Positions 42,479 through 52,441 of a stretch of DNA of 64,000 bases are shown in pieces. Positions within the stretch are counted from its first letter, which is position 1. Every line of letters begins with the position of its first letter. Position numbers and translations under genes: made by a program. Below the pieces are notes generated by a model that was not told where the DNA came from, did not search any database, and worked only from the letters and a program-made list of their open reading frames with translations. The stretch is from Flavobacterium jejuense (lineage in GTDB: Bacteria > Bacteroidota > Bacteroidia > Flavobacteriales > Flavobacteriaceae): positions 124,001-188,000 of the forward strand of contig NZ_VEVQ02000001.1 of assembly GCF_006491595.2 (NCBI RefSeq), in the 5' to 3' direction.

Positions 42479-45400
42479 ATGTTTAGTAAATTTATACATA
42501 GACCCGTTTTTGCGATAGTAATCTCGATTATTATTGTTTTTATGGGGTCACTTTCAATAATGAAATTGCCAACTTCGCAATTTCCAGATATTGCTCCTAC
42601 AACAGTAAATATATTTATAGCTTATCCAGGTGCAAGTGCAGATGTATTAGTGAAATCTACTCTTATTACATTAGAGAACTCTATCAATGGTGTACAAGGA
42701 ATGAGATACATGGCAACAGATGCAACTAGTGCAGGTGAAGCTACTTTAAGAATTATTTTTGAACCAGGAACAGATCCTAACCAAGCCGTTATTAGGGTTA
42801 AAACCAGAGTGGATCAGGTTATGCCTTTATTGCCAGAACTGGTACAGCGAGAAGGAGTTGTAATTACTCCAATTCAGCCAAGTATGTTAATGTATGTTAA
42901 CTTATATGCAAAGGGTAAAAATATGGATGAAAAGTTCCTATATAACTATGCTAATGTTAAGATGCTTCCAGAAATTAACCGAATTAAAGGTGTTGCAAGA
43001 TCACAAATATTAGGAAGTAGAACTTATGCTATGCGTATTTGGCTAAATCCAGATCGTATGAGAGCTTATAATGTTTCTACTGATGAAGTTATGGATGCTT
43101 TGGCAGAGCAAAGTATAGTAGGTCGTCCTGGACGTATAGGGCAAAGCTCAGGAATTGAAGCTCAATCTTTAGAATATGTTTTGACTTATAAAGGGAGGTT
43201 TAGTGAACCAGAACAATATGATAATGTTATTATACGTGCCAATGCGAATGGAGAAAGTATTCGTTTAAAAGATATAGGACGAGCAGAATTAGGAAGTGAA
43301 TTTTTTGATATTTATTCTAACTTAGATGGTCATCCTTCTGCTTCAATTGTATTGAAACAAAACTATGGAAGTAATGCTAATGACGTAATTGAGCAGGTGA
43401 AATTAAAATTAGAGGAAATGAAAGAAACTTTTCCTCCTGGATTGGATTATAAAATTAGTTATGACGTTTCTAAATTTTTAGATGCTTCTATAGAGCAAGT
43501 AATAGATACATTAAGAGATGCTTTTATATTAGTTGCTTTAGTAGTCTTTATTTTCCTTGGTGATTGGCGCTCTACTTTGATACCTATATTAGCAGTTCCA
43601 GTCTCTTTAATTGGTGCCTTCTTTGTGATTCAGTTTTTTGGAATTTCGATAAATTTGGTAACTCTATTTGCTCTTGTATTAGCTATTGGTATTGTGGTCG
43701 ATGATGCTATTGTGGTCGTCGAGGCAGTGCATGCTAAGTTTGAAGAGGATCCTCATATAACACCTTATCTAGCAGTAAAGAAAGTATTGGGTGAAATTAG
43801 TGGTGCTATTATAGCAATTACAGCTGTTATGGTGTCAGTATTTGTACCTATATCTTTTATGTCTGGTCCAGTAGGTACTTTCTATCGTCAGTTTTCTATT
43901 ACAATGGCTAGTTCTATTGTTATTTCTGCGATTATTGCATTAACCCTTACACCAGTTTTATGTGCTATGTTATTGAAAAATAATCATGGAAAGGAAAAGA
44001 AAAAAAATATTCTAACTAAATCTTTAGATAGCTTTAATAGAGTATTTGATAAACTTACTGGAAAATATGTAATCTTGTTAAAATCTATAGTTAGTAGAAG
44101 ATGGTTAACCTTTTTCGTATTAATTGCTTTTTGTGCAGGTACATTCTACGTAAATAAAATTCTTCCTTCAGGGTTTATTCCAAGTGAAGATCAGGGAACA
44201 ATATATGCTATTATTCAAACTCCTCCAGGTTCAACATTAGAAACTACTAACCAAGTTTCACAAAGACTGCAAAAAATTTGTGAAGAGGTTGATGGTGTAG
44301 AATCAGTTTCTTCTTTAGCAGGTTATGAGATTATGACAGAAGGTCGTGGTTCTAATGCAGGTACTTGTCTTATAAACTTGAAACCATGGTCTGAAAGAGA
44401 ACATAAGGTTACTGAAATCATGGAAGAGTTAGAAGAAAAATCTAAAGAACTTGGAGCAAAAATCGAATTTTTTGAACCACCAGCAATTCCTGGATTCGGT
44501 TCTTCTGGAGGTTTTTCTATGCGTTTATTAGATAAAAGTACTACTGTTGATTACAAAGATTTTGATGAAATCAACAAGAAATTCATGGAAAATTTAGAAA
44601 AACGTAAAGAACTAGCAGGTCTATTCTCTTTCTTCGCAGCAAATTATCCACAGTATGAATTGGAAATTGATAACCAATTGGCTATGCAAAAAGGTGTCTC
44701 TATAGGTAAAGCTATGGAAAATCTTGATATTTTAATTGGTAGTACTTACGAACAAGGTTTTATCAAGTTTGAACGTTTTTTTAAGGTATATGTTCAATCA
44801 GATCCTAAATTTAGAAGATTGCCATCAGACGTGTTAAATCTTTATATTAAAAATGATCAAGGAGAAATGGTTCCTTATTCTGCATTTATGAAATTGAAGA
44901 AGACACAAGGACCAAATGAGATTACTCGTTTTAACATGTATAATTCTGCTGCGATTCAAGGACTTCCAGCAAAAGGTTATACCACTGCGGAAGCTATTGA
45001 GGCAGTTCGTGAAGTAGCTAAAGAAACTTTACCAAAAGGTTATGACATTGCTTGGGAAGGTCTTTCTTATGATGAAGCTAGTAGAGGAAATGAATCCATT
45101 TATATTTTCTTAATTGTATTGGTATTCGTTTATTTTGTTTTAGCTGCTCAATATGAAAGTTTCATTATCCCTTTAGCAGTAGTACTTTCATTGCCTGTGG
45201 GAGTTTTTGGTTCATTTTTGTTGCTAAAAATAATGGGGCTTCAAAATGATATTTATGCTCAAATAGGATTGATAATGCTCGTCGGTTTACTAGGTAAGAA
45301 TGCAGTACTGATTGTTGAATTTGCAGTTCAAAAACATCATGAAGGATTATCTATTCTTGAAGCAGCTATTGAAGGAGCTAAAGTACGTTTCAGACCTATT

Positions 45401-45676
45401 TTGATGACTTCATTTGCCTTTATTGCTGGATTAATTCCATTAATGCTTGCTTCTGGTGCGGGTGCAATTGGTAATAGAACTCTTGGTTCTGCAGCACTAG
45501 GAGGAATGCTCTTTGGAACTATTTTTGGAGTAGTTATTGTACCAGGTTTGTACTTTATATTTGGTACATTGGCAAGTGGAAGAAAATTAATTAATGATGA
45601 GGATGATAGTTCTTTATCTGAAGATTTTGTACATCAATTAGATCGTTTTCCTGAAGAGGAAGAGGAAGAAGAATAG
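42479..45676 (+). CDS. RND multidrug efflux permease (AcrB-like, HAE1 family)
   Basis: The protein has 1065 residues. It opens with MFSKFIHRPVFAIVISIII and has 12 transmembrane helices and two large periplasmic loops. The proton-relay residues are present: the Asp pair in LAIGIVVDDAIVVVEAVH and the Lys in GLLGKNAVLIVEFAVQ. IPSEDQGTIYAIIQTPPGST is the second porter entrance. Drug substrates cannot be deduced. The C-terminus is unusual, ending in FPEEEEEEE after a polar tail. Confidence 0.96.
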   Translation: MFSKFIHRPVFAIVISIIIVFMGSLSIMKLPTSQFPDIAPTTVNIFIAYPGASADVLVKSTLITLENSINGVQGMRYMATDATSAGEATLRIIFEPGTDPNQAVIRVKTRVDQVMPLLPELVQREGVVITPIQPSMLMYVNLYAKGKNMDEKFLYNYANVKMLPEINRIKGVARSQILGSRTYAMRIWLNPDRMRAYNVSTDEVMDALAEQSIVGRPGRIGQSSGIEAQSLEYVLTYKGRFSEPEQYDNVIIRANANGESIRLKDIGRAELGSEFFDIYSNLDGHPSASIVLKQNYGSNANDVIEQVKLKLEEMKETFPPGLDYKISYDVSKFLDASIEQVIDTLRDAFILVALVVFIFLGDWRSTLIPILAVPVSLIGAFFVIQFFGISINLVTLFALVLAIGIVVDDAIVVVEAVHAKFEEDPHITPYLAVKKVLGEISGAIIAITAVMVSVFVPISFMSGPVGTFYRQFSITMASSIVISAIIALTLTPVLCAMLLKNNHGKEKKKNILTKSLDSFNRVFDKLTGKYVILLKSIVSRRWLTFFVLIAFCAGTFYVNKILPSGFIPSEDQGTIYAIIQTPPGSTLETTNQVSQRLQKICEEVDGVESVSSLAGYEIMTEGRGSNAGTCLINLKPWSEREHKVTEIMEELEEKSKELGAKIEFFEPPAIPGFGSSGGFSMRLLDKSTTVDYKDFDEINKKFMENLEKRKELAGLFSFFAANYPQYELEIDNQLAMQKGVSIGKAMENLDILIGSTYEQGFIKFERFFKVYVQSDPKFRRLPSDVLNLYIKNDQGEMVPYSAFMKLKKTQGPNEITRFNMYNSAAIQGLPAKGYTTAEAIEAVREVAKETLPKGYDIAWEGLSYDEASRGNESIYIFLIVLVFVYFVLAAQYESFIIPLAVVLSLPVGVFGSFLLLKIMGLQNDIYAQIGLIMLVGLLGKNAVLIVEFAVQKHHEGLSILEAAIEGAKVRFRPILMTSFAFIAGLIPLMLASGAGAIGNRTLGSAALGGMLFGTIFGVVIVPGLYFIFGTLASGRKLINDEDDSSLSEDFVHQLDRFPEEEEEEE

Positions 45677-45682
45677 AATAAA

Positions 45683-47137
45683 ATGAATATAAAATCAATA
45701 AATATGCTTCGTAATAAGTTTTATATATATGCAACTGTCCTCTTAGTTTTACTAAGTTTGGCAGGTTGTAAAACTACAAATTTGGCTCAAAAAGAAGCCA
45801 ATACTAATGTTCCTGAAGGCTACAATGCTTCTCAAGATACAATTAATTCTGCTACAATTAAATGGAAAGATTACTTTGTAGATGCACAGTTAAATTCTTT
45901 AATAGAAACAGCTTTGCAAAATAACCAAGAATTAAATATTACTTTACAAGAAATTGAGATTTCAAAAAATGAAATCAGAGCTCGTAAAGGAGAATATTTA
46001 CCGTTTATAGGTCTTAAGGGAGGAGCAGGAGTTGAAAAAGTAGGTAGATACACTAGCCAAGGTGCTAATGATGCTACTACAGAAATTAAGCCTGGCATAG
46101 AAACTCCAGAACCTTTACAAGATTATACGATAGGCGCATATGCTACTTGGGAAATTGATATTTGGAATAAATTACATAATGCAAAAAAATCCGCAATAAG
46201 TAGTTATTTGGCATCAGTTGAAGGAAAGAATTTCATGGTAACCAATTTAATTTCTGAAATTGCTAATTCATACTATGAATTGTTGGCTTTGGATAATCAA
46301 TTAGCAATTGTTAAAAACAATATTGAAATTCAAGTGAATGCACTTAAGATTGTGAAATTACAAAAGGAATCAGCTAGAGTAACTGAATTAGCTGTAAAAC
46401 GTTTTGAGGCTCAAGTTTTTGACACAAAAAGTCTAGAGTTTGAAACGCAACAAAAGATTGTGGAAACTGAAAATAGAATCAATTTTTTAGTAGGACGTTT
46501 TCCTCAAAAAGTGGAAAGAAGTGCTAGTTCTTTTATAGATTTAGTACCTAATACTATTCATGCTGGAATTCCAGCTCAATTGTTAGAAAACAGACCAGAC
46601 GTAAAACAAGCTGAAATGGAATTGGCTGCAGCAAAATTAGATATTAAAGTTGCTAAAGCTCGTTTTTATCCATCTTTAGGTATTTCTGCTGGTATCGGTT
46701 TGCGCGCTTTCGATTCGAAGTATTTATTTAAAACCCCAGAATCGTTGTTGTATTCTTTAGCAGGTGACTTGGTAGCTCCTTTAATTAATAGAAATGCTAT
46801 TAAAGCAACTTATAAAACTGCAAATGCAAAACAAATTCAAGCGGTTTATAATTATGAAAAGACTATTTTAAATGCTTATATCGAAGTAGCTAATCAATTA
46901 GCTAAGATTGATAATATGAAGCAAATCTATGATTTAAAAACCCAACAAGTGGAAGCGCTTAATACTTCGGTTACAATATCAAATGATCTTTTTAGATCTG
47001 CAAGAGCTGATTATATGGAAGTGTTATTAACACAGCGTGACGCTTTAGAATCAAAATTTGATCTAATTGAAACTAAAATGCATCAGATGAATGCTATGGT
47101 AAGTATTTATCATGCATTAGGTGGAGGTTGGAATTAA
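45683..47137 (+). CDS. RND outer-membrane channel lipoprotein (TolC/OprM-like)
   Basis: The protein has 484 residues. The lipoprotein signal (LLVLLSLAGCKTTN) follows a slightly long N-terminus, and Met8 is an alternative start. Two outer-membrane-factor repeats follow: IKWKDYFVDAQLNSLIETAL and YTIGAYATWEIDIWNKL in the first, PAQLLENRPDVKQAEMELAA and IKVAKARFYPSLGISAGIG in the second. It completes a three-gene pump with gaps of 24 and 6 bases. No regulator gene adjoins. Confidence 0.95.
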   Translation: MNIKSINMLRNKFYIYATVLLVLLSLAGCKTTNLAQKEANTNVPEGYNASQDTINSATIKWKDYFVDAQLNSLIETALQNNQELNITLQEIEISKNEIRARKGEYLPFIGLKGGAGVEKVGRYTSQGANDATTEIKPGIETPEPLQDYTIGAYATWEIDIWNKLHNAKKSAISSYLASVEGKNFMVTNLISEIANSYYELLALDNQLAIVKNNIEIQVNALKIVKLQKESARVTELAVKRFEAQVFDTKSLEFETQQKIVETENRINFLVGRFPQKVERSASSFIDLVPNTIHAGIPAQLLENRPDVKQAEMELAAAKLDIKVAKARFYPSLGISAGIGLRAFDSKYLFKTPESLLYSLAGDLVAPLINRNAIKATYKTANAKQIQAVYNYEKTILNAYIEVANQLAKIDNMKQIYDLKTQQVEALNTSVTISNDLFRSARADYMEVLLTQRDALESKFDLIETKMHQMNAMVSIYHALGGGWN

Positions 47138-47166
47138 ACTTTTTCTTCAATAATTATATTTTTTTT

Positions 47167-47204
47167 AAGAACCATTTTACTTTTTTAGTAAAGTGGTTCT
47201 TTTT
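47167..47204 (+). terminator. Terminator of the RND efflux operon
   Basis: AAGAACCATTTTACT and AGTAAAGTGGTTCTT form a long stem with one mismatch and are followed by a T-run. Confidence 0.82.
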
Positions 47205-47348
47205 ATTTATAAAGAACTTATTTCTTCTTGTAAGTTTTTTAGTTAAAATTGAAGCAAAAAGTTTGTAAGTAATAATTAAAATACTAAATTTGGTTTAATT
47301 TCTATTCTTTTACTGTTAATAACTATTTGGAAACAAACGTTTTAAAGA

Positions 47349-50018
47349 ATGGTTTTCAATGTAATTTTTATGCCCAATTTTAATGTGTTTCAGTGTTTGA
47401 TAATAGTTTTTATGTTTAGTTTTTTGAAAACTGAAGCACAAAACGAAACAGATAATTGGTACTTTGGTGAAAATGCTGGAATTAATTTTGGAAATGGTGA
47501 TGTGAGTGTTTTAACAGATGGAAATATGATAACTCCAGCAGGGTGTTCTAGTATTTCTGATAGTAGTGGTGATTTATTATTTTATACCAATGGTAGAACT
47601 ATCTGGAATAAAAATCATCAAATTATGGACAATGGAGATAATTTGCAAGGTGATATTGAAGGTGTTCAGACTTCAATTATTATTCCAAAACCAAATGACC
47701 CCTTTACATATTATCTATTCGTTACTAATAGTACACCTCAAATGCCAGTAAATGGTATTTTTTATTCAGAAATTAAATTTTCTCCACAAAATCCATTAGG
47801 TCTTGTTACTCTTAAAAATATTAGAATTGCAAATGATGCTACTGCAAGATTAGCAGCTATTTATCATTTTGGAAGTAATTCTTATAGATTAATTTGCTTA
47901 ACAAAAACTACTACAGCAGTATTTAAATTTTTTAAAATAACTACTCTAGGTGTTGATATTAATCCAATTATTAGGAATGTTAATGAAGAAATAGAGTCCT
48001 TTGGAGCAATGAAAATATCTCCTAATGGAGAATATTTAGCTGTTGCTGCCAATTCTCAACGAATAATTTACATATATGAATTTGATAATGATAATATAGA
48101 TTTTGTACATTATCTATCATTGAATACTTACCCTAGATTTGGTTTAGGTATTAATCCTTATGGTATTGAGTTCTCTCAAGATTCTAATAATTTTTATTAT
48201 TCTGGGGATAACTATGTTGTTCAATTTCAATTTACAGCTAGAGATAGTATGGAAGTTGTTGATCCGTATATAATAAGTTACCCGAATGCTAAATCATTAC
48301 AATTAGCTAAGAATGGAAAGATTTATATTTCCAATGATGAAATGGATAATGATAGTAATTTTTTAAGTGTTATAAATAAACCTGATGAATATGGGGAAGC
48401 TTGTAATTTTGAAAGAAATGTAATAAACCTTTCATCTGGTTATTCAAAAAAAGGGTTGCCTATTTTTGTATCCTCTTTTTTAAGAAATAGAATTATTGCA
48501 TCTGATGATGATTGTGTAAATACATCATTTAGTTTTAAATTGGATGCATATGGACCAATTGATTCTGTAGAATGGGATTTTGGAGATGGTACCTTTTCTA
48601 CAGAATTTGATCCAGATCATATATTTACAAGTCCAGGATTTCAAAGGGTTAAAGCTACAATTACTATAAATAATGAGACAGTAACTTTATATAGAAATAT
48701 AGAAGTTTATCCATTACCTGATTTAGAAGAAAATATAACTTTAACTCAATGCGATACTGATTCTGATGGTTTCTCGGTTTTTAATTTAGAAAATATAAAG
48801 GATTATTTAACATATTCGAATGCTGATTTTCAATTTTATTTTTACACCTCTTTAGATAATGTTAATAATGAAATAAATGAAATTTCGAATCACCAAAACT
48901 ATACAAATACTACAAATCCTGAAGAAATTTTTGTAAAAATAAAAAGTGATAAAGGGTGTTCCATTGTTAGCAGTTTTTTTATAGAGAATATTCAATCGGT
49001 TGTTCCAGATATTGAAACCATTTATGTATGTGAAAATTCTGATAATGCTATTGGGAACTCTTTAGGAAAATTTAATCTCGTAGTTAAAAAACAAGAAATA
49101 ATTAATGAGCTTGCTATTCCCGCTAATTATAGAATCAGTTTTTACAGAAATTTATTAGATGCACAAACAAAATTAAACATGTTAGATAGGTATCCTATTT
49201 TGCCTTCAATGACAATTTGGGTTAGAATAGAAGATGAAAATTTTAATTGTTTTGGAATTATACCTTTTAGCGGAGTGGTAAATCCTGAGTTAAATTTAGA
49301 TATTGAAGAAGTTTATACTATTTGCGAAAATACAGATTCTCCTATTATTATTGATGGCGGATATAGTAATGACTCTTGGCAATGGGAAAAATTAAATGGA
49401 GGTATATTATCTACAAATAGATTTTTTGAATTATCAGAAGTTGGTAATTTTATATTAACTGTTTCTAAAGAAGAAAACGGCATAGTATGCAATCAGGAAA
49501 AAAACTTCCGTGTTATAAAAGCACCTATACCAGTTTTAAATTCTATAAATGCCGATAATGGTGAAATATCTATTTCGATTCTTGGTATGGGTAATTATAT
49601 GTATTCTTTAGATGGATTTGATTATTATGGTAACGGAACTTCTCATACGTTTACTTATCTTGAACCAAATAATTATAAAGTTTATATAAAAGATGAAAAT
49701 GGATGTGAAAATATAATTATTGAAAATGTTCTATTGCTAAAATTCCCTAAGTTTTTCACACCTAATAATGATGGTATTAATGATGAATGGAGGGTTTACG
49801 GCCCTTTTCAATCTAATTATTCAAGTGCAAAAGTAGAAATTTTTGATAGGTATGGTAAATTTATCTATGCTTTAAACTTATTAGATAATCAATCGAGTTG
49901 GAATGGTCTATATAATAATCTAAAGTTACCATCATCTGATTATTGGTTTAAAGTAACTTTAACTTCATTTAATGGTGAAATGATTGAAAAGAAAGGCCAT
50001 TTTACTTTAAAAAGATAA
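47349..50018 (+). CDS. Type IX-secreted PKD-domain surface protein (type B sorting signal)
   Basis: The protein has 889 residues. The signal peptide ends at EAQ; Met8 is an alternative start that gives a tidier signal. An N-terminal propeller-like region has NWYFGENAGINFGNG and LFYTNGRTIWNKNHQ. A PKD domain holds VEWDFGDGTFSTEFDPDHIF. Ig-like repeats follow, and then the type B (CHU_C) C-terminal signal: FPKFFTPNNDGINDEWRV, VEIFDRYGKFIY and SDYWFKVTL. It should be exported by the type IX machinery and held at or released from the surface. The binding partner is unknown. Confidence 0.9.
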   Translation: MVFNVIFMPNFNVFQCLIIVFMFSFLKTEAQNETDNWYFGENAGINFGNGDVSVLTDGNMITPAGCSSISDSSGDLLFYTNGRTIWNKNHQIMDNGDNLQGDIEGVQTSIIIPKPNDPFTYYLFVTNSTPQMPVNGIFYSEIKFSPQNPLGLVTLKNIRIANDATARLAAIYHFGSNSYRLICLTKTTTAVFKFFKITTLGVDINPIIRNVNEEIESFGAMKISPNGEYLAVAANSQRIIYIYEFDNDNIDFVHYLSLNTYPRFGLGINPYGIEFSQDSNNFYYSGDNYVVQFQFTARDSMEVVDPYIISYPNAKSLQLAKNGKIYISNDEMDNDSNFLSVINKPDEYGEACNFERNVINLSSGYSKKGLPIFVSSFLRNRIIASDDDCVNTSFSFKLDAYGPIDSVEWDFGDGTFSTEFDPDHIFTSPGFQRVKATITINNETVTLYRNIEVYPLPDLEENITLTQCDTDSDGFSVFNLENIKDYLTYSNADFQFYFYTSLDNVNNEINEISNHQNYTNTTNPEEIFVKIKSDKGCSIVSSFFIENIQSVVPDIETIYVCENSDNAIGNSLGKFNLVVKKQEIINELAIPANYRISFYRNLLDAQTKLNMLDRYPILPSMTIWVRIEDENFNCFGIIPFSGVVNPELNLDIEEVYTICENTDSPIIIDGGYSNDSWQWEKLNGGILSTNRFFELSEVGNFILTVSKEENGIVCNQEKNFRVIKAPIPVLNSINADNGEISISILGMGNYMYSLDGFDYYGNGTSHTFTYLEPNNYKVYIKDENGCENIIIENVLLLKFPKFFTPNNDGINDEWRVYGPFQSNYSSAKVEIFDRYGKFIYALNLLDNQSSWNGLYNNLKLPSSDYWFKVTLTSFNGEMIEKKGHFTLKR

Positions 50019-50073
50019 GTTTTTTTGTTATCTAAATAGGCTTTATTTGTATATACAAATGTTTGGTGTTTTA

Positions 50074-50952
50074 ATGGAAAGAGAAAAGTTTATCAAATTA
50101 ATTACAGGAGGTATTATTATGGGAAGTATCAATTCGTTTTACAATTGGGCTAATGACTTATTAGAGGTAGATAAAAAAATGCCTGTATTATTTATAGGTC
50201 ATGGTTCTCCAATGAATGCTATTGAAGATAATGTATTTTCAAAAAAATGGCATGAAATAGGAATGGAAATTCCAGTTCCCAAAGCTGTTCTTGTAGTTTC
50301 AGCTCATTGGTTAACCAAAGGAACGGCAGTAACCGCAATGCCAAATCCTAAAACCATACATGATTTTGGTGGTTTTCCTCAGACTTTATTTGATGTACAG
50401 TATCCAGCTCCAGGGGATCCTGAATTGGCTCTTGCTATTCAAAAAATAGTAACTAATCCTGCTATAGAACTAGATCATGAATGGGGTTTAGATCATGGTA
50501 CCTGGTCTGTTGTAAAACATATGTATCCGAATGCTGATATTCCTGTATTGCAATTGAGTATAGATTATTATAAACCAGCTTTGTATCATTATGAATTGGC
50601 TAAACAATTACAGTTACTTCGTAAAAAAGGAGTATTAATAATTGGAAGTGGTAATATGGTACATAATTTAGGAATGGTAGCTTGGAATAAATTAAACGAA
50701 GCTGAATATGGTTTTGATTGGGCTTTAGAAATGAATGCTATTTTTAAGGATAAGATTTCCAATGGTTTTCACAAAGACCTTATTAATTATGAAAAACTAA
50801 ACAAAGCAGCAAAACTAGCCATTCCTACTCCGGATCATTATTATCCATTATTATATATTTTAGCTTTGCAATCAGAAAATGATGAAGTAGCCTTTTTCAA
50901 CGATAAGGCTGTGGGTGGTTCTTTAACAATGACTTCAGTTAAGATAGGGTAG
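50074..50952 (+). CDS. ygiD: YgiD-type extradiol dioxygenase (4,5-DOPA dioxygenase)
   Basis: The protein has 292 residues from the ATG at 50074 (MEREKFIKLI), chosen because relatives carry a similar N-terminal extension. The ATG at 50119 follows an AGGAGGT at 50106-50112 and is a credible alternative. The class III extradiol motifs are all present: LFIGHGSPMNA, VVSAHWLTKG, IHDFGGFPQTLFD, GLDHGTWSV, NMVHNLG and PTPDHYYPLLY. They supply the iron or zinc ligands. The family opens catechol rings or, in E. coli, acts on DOPA. The physiological substrate here is unknown. Confidence 0.92.
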   Translation: MEREKFIKLITGGIIMGSINSFYNWANDLLEVDKKMPVLFIGHGSPMNAIEDNVFSKKWHEIGMEIPVPKAVLVVSAHWLTKGTAVTAMPNPKTIHDFGGFPQTLFDVQYPAPGDPELALAIQKIVTNPAIELDHEWGLDHGTWSVVKHMYPNADIPVLQLSIDYYKPALYHYELAKQLQLLRKKGVLIIGSGNMVHNLGMVAWNKLNEAEYGFDWALEMNAIFKDKISNGFHKDLINYEKLNKAAKLAIPTPDHYYPLLYILALQSENDEVAFFNDKAVGGSLTMTSVKIG

Positions 50953-50954
50953 TG

Positions 50955-51006
50955 TTTTTATTAGAAGAGACTGTCTGTGCTTTTTGGACAGCCTCTTCTA
51001 ATAAAA
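50955..51006. terminator. Long bidirectional terminator between ygiD and carbonic anhydrase genes
   Basis: TTTTTATTAGAAGAG and CTCTTCTAATAAAAA pair, with an inner CTGTC/GACAG stem, between convergent genes. Confidence 0.85.
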
Positions 51007-51010
51007 ACAG

Positions 51011-51802
51011 TTATCTAATATTTTCGTATACTTTTCTGTTGTTTAAAGGTTGAATAACTCGGAAATTCTCTTCGGAATATTTAGTTGCATAGTCATCTAA
51101 TTGAGGAGTAGTTAATTCGATTTCATTTTTGAAAACTATCCATGTTAAAGGTCCTTGATTAGGTGTTAAATCTAAATTAGGTGTTGTTAATGACCCACTA
51201 TATGAATAATATTTACCAGTGTCTGATGGTAAAATAGAATTTAAATAAAAAGTATCTGTTAATGCGTTAGTTCCTGTTGAAGTTGGTGATGCATCAAATA
51301 ATGTTTGTAAAGCGTCGTTTACACTTCCTGTTTTAATAAGAACTCCTAAGACAGCATATGCACCTGAATCTGATTTATTTACAAAATGAATTTCCATTGT
51401 TTGATATTCGCCATTTATATCATGTTCACTATGACGATGAAAATGAAACTGTTGTAACTCATATTTATAACCTTTTATAGTAATGTAATTATTAGCTTTA
51501 TCTGTTGTTGATAGATTTACTTTTAAGTTATCAGGAGTATGTTCTACACTATTCAAAGTGATGGCATTATAATGAATAACTGGATCTACTGTATTCATTT
51601 TTTCGGTTGCAGATGTATTGATGCTAATTGGTGATTGGCCTTCTAAGTTAGTTGTACCAAGTGGAAAGTTGTAACTTATTATACTTTCTGGAAAATCTGT
51701 AGTTTCATCTATTTTTAATGAATTAGTATCATCATCATTACAAGAAAACATGATTATTGACGAGAACACTAAAAGACTTATTTTGTTGAAATTTATTTTC
51801 AT
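51011..51802 (-). CDS. Alpha-class carbonic anhydrase lipoprotein
   Basis: The protein has 263 residues. The lipoprotein signal ends FSSIIMFSCNDD (Cys21). The alpha-carbonic anhydrase motifs are NLEGQSPISINTSATEK, the zinc histidines in LQQFHFHRHSEHD, the third histidine in MEIHFVNKS, and LTTPNLDLTPNQGPLTW near the substrate pocket. It interconverts carbon dioxide and bicarbonate on the outer side of a membrane. It appears to be a single-gene unit. Confidence 0.93.
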   Translation of the reverse strand: MKINFNKISLLVFSSIIMFSCNDDDTNSLKIDETTDFPESIISYNFPLGTTNLEGQSPISINTSATEKMNTVDPVIHYNAITLNSVEHTPDNLKVNLSTTDKANNYITIKGYKYELQQFHFHRHSEHDINGEYQTMEIHFVNKSDSGAYAVLGVLIKTGSVNDALQTLFDASPTSTGTNALTDTFYLNSILPSDTGKYYSYSGSLTTPNLDLTPNQGPLTWIVFKNEIELTTPQLDDYATKYSEENFRVIQPLNNRKVYENIR

Positions 51803-51890
51803 TTTATCTAAAATTTTTATTTTTATTATTTTGGTTTAATCTAATTACTATAACTTTAATTACATATCATAGAAATATTTCACATTTACT

Positions 51891-51921
51891 AAAAGTGTTC
51901 TAATAGTATAATTACACTTTT
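51891..51921. repeat. Short inverted repeat upstream of the carbonic anhydrase gene
   Basis: AAAAGTGT (51891-51898) and ACACTTTT (51914-51921) face each other over 15 bases in the otherwise featureless 261-base gap upstream of the carbonic anhydrase gene. It may be a regulatory site, or chance in A+T-rich DNA. Confidence 0.35.
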
Positions 51922-52063
51922 TGTAAACTCTTCTGTAAAAGTTATAAAATAGGTGAAGTTATTTGGTAAATTAAAATAACTATTTAGAGTGTAGATATTG
52001 TTTATAATATTTTCTCAGTATTAAATATAAAAACACTTTAACTCATTTTTTAAATAGATAGTT

Positions 52064-52441
52064 TTAATAAGAAAAACAGATTTTAGGAGGATGAAAAATA
52101 GCTGTAATACATTTGAAGTTGTATAAAAAATCTTTGTAATTTATTATTTTAAAGTATTTTGAATTTAATATTATTTCATTGCTATTTAGCTTGAAATTAT
52201 TTAATAATTTTTTTGAAATTTTATTAAGGACTCTAAAATTATTTTTATTGTGATTTCGTCTTCTAGAATTTCTTTTATTATTAGCCTTGTGCTTTAAACA
52301 AAAATGTTGATTTATTGAGGAGTCATGTTTGGAAAAGTTATTGTGATATGCTAAATTAAAAGTTTGATTTGAAATAATTAAAAAAAATAGTATCCCAATA
52401 TAATGTGATAAAAGAACTATTATTTTTAATATTTTTTTCAT
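52064..52441 (-). CDS. Small basic secreted protein of unknown function
   Basis: The protein has 125 residues with a hydrophobic N-terminus (IIVLLSHYIGILFFLIIS) and a very basic, Asn/Lys-rich middle (KANNKRNSRRRNHNKNN). The INQHFCLKH segment and the ending ITAIFHPPKICF recall small flavobacterial proteins encoded near metal-transport genes, but no such genes are adjacent. The composition also resembles A+T-rich noncoding DNA, so the gene call is uncertain. Confidence 0.45.
   Translation of the reverse strand: MKKILKIIVLLSHYIGILFFLIISNQTFNLAYHNNFSKHDSSINQHFCLKHKANNKRNSRRRNHNKNNFRVLNKISKKLLNNFKLNSNEIILNSKYFKIINYKDFLYNFKCITAIFHPPKICFSY

Noticed and set aside
50106..50112. AGGAGGT as proof that the ygiD-type gene starts at 50119
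   Set aside because: This lineage rarely relies on such sequences, and the longer N-terminus beginning at 50074 resembles relatives, so it is kept only as an alternative.
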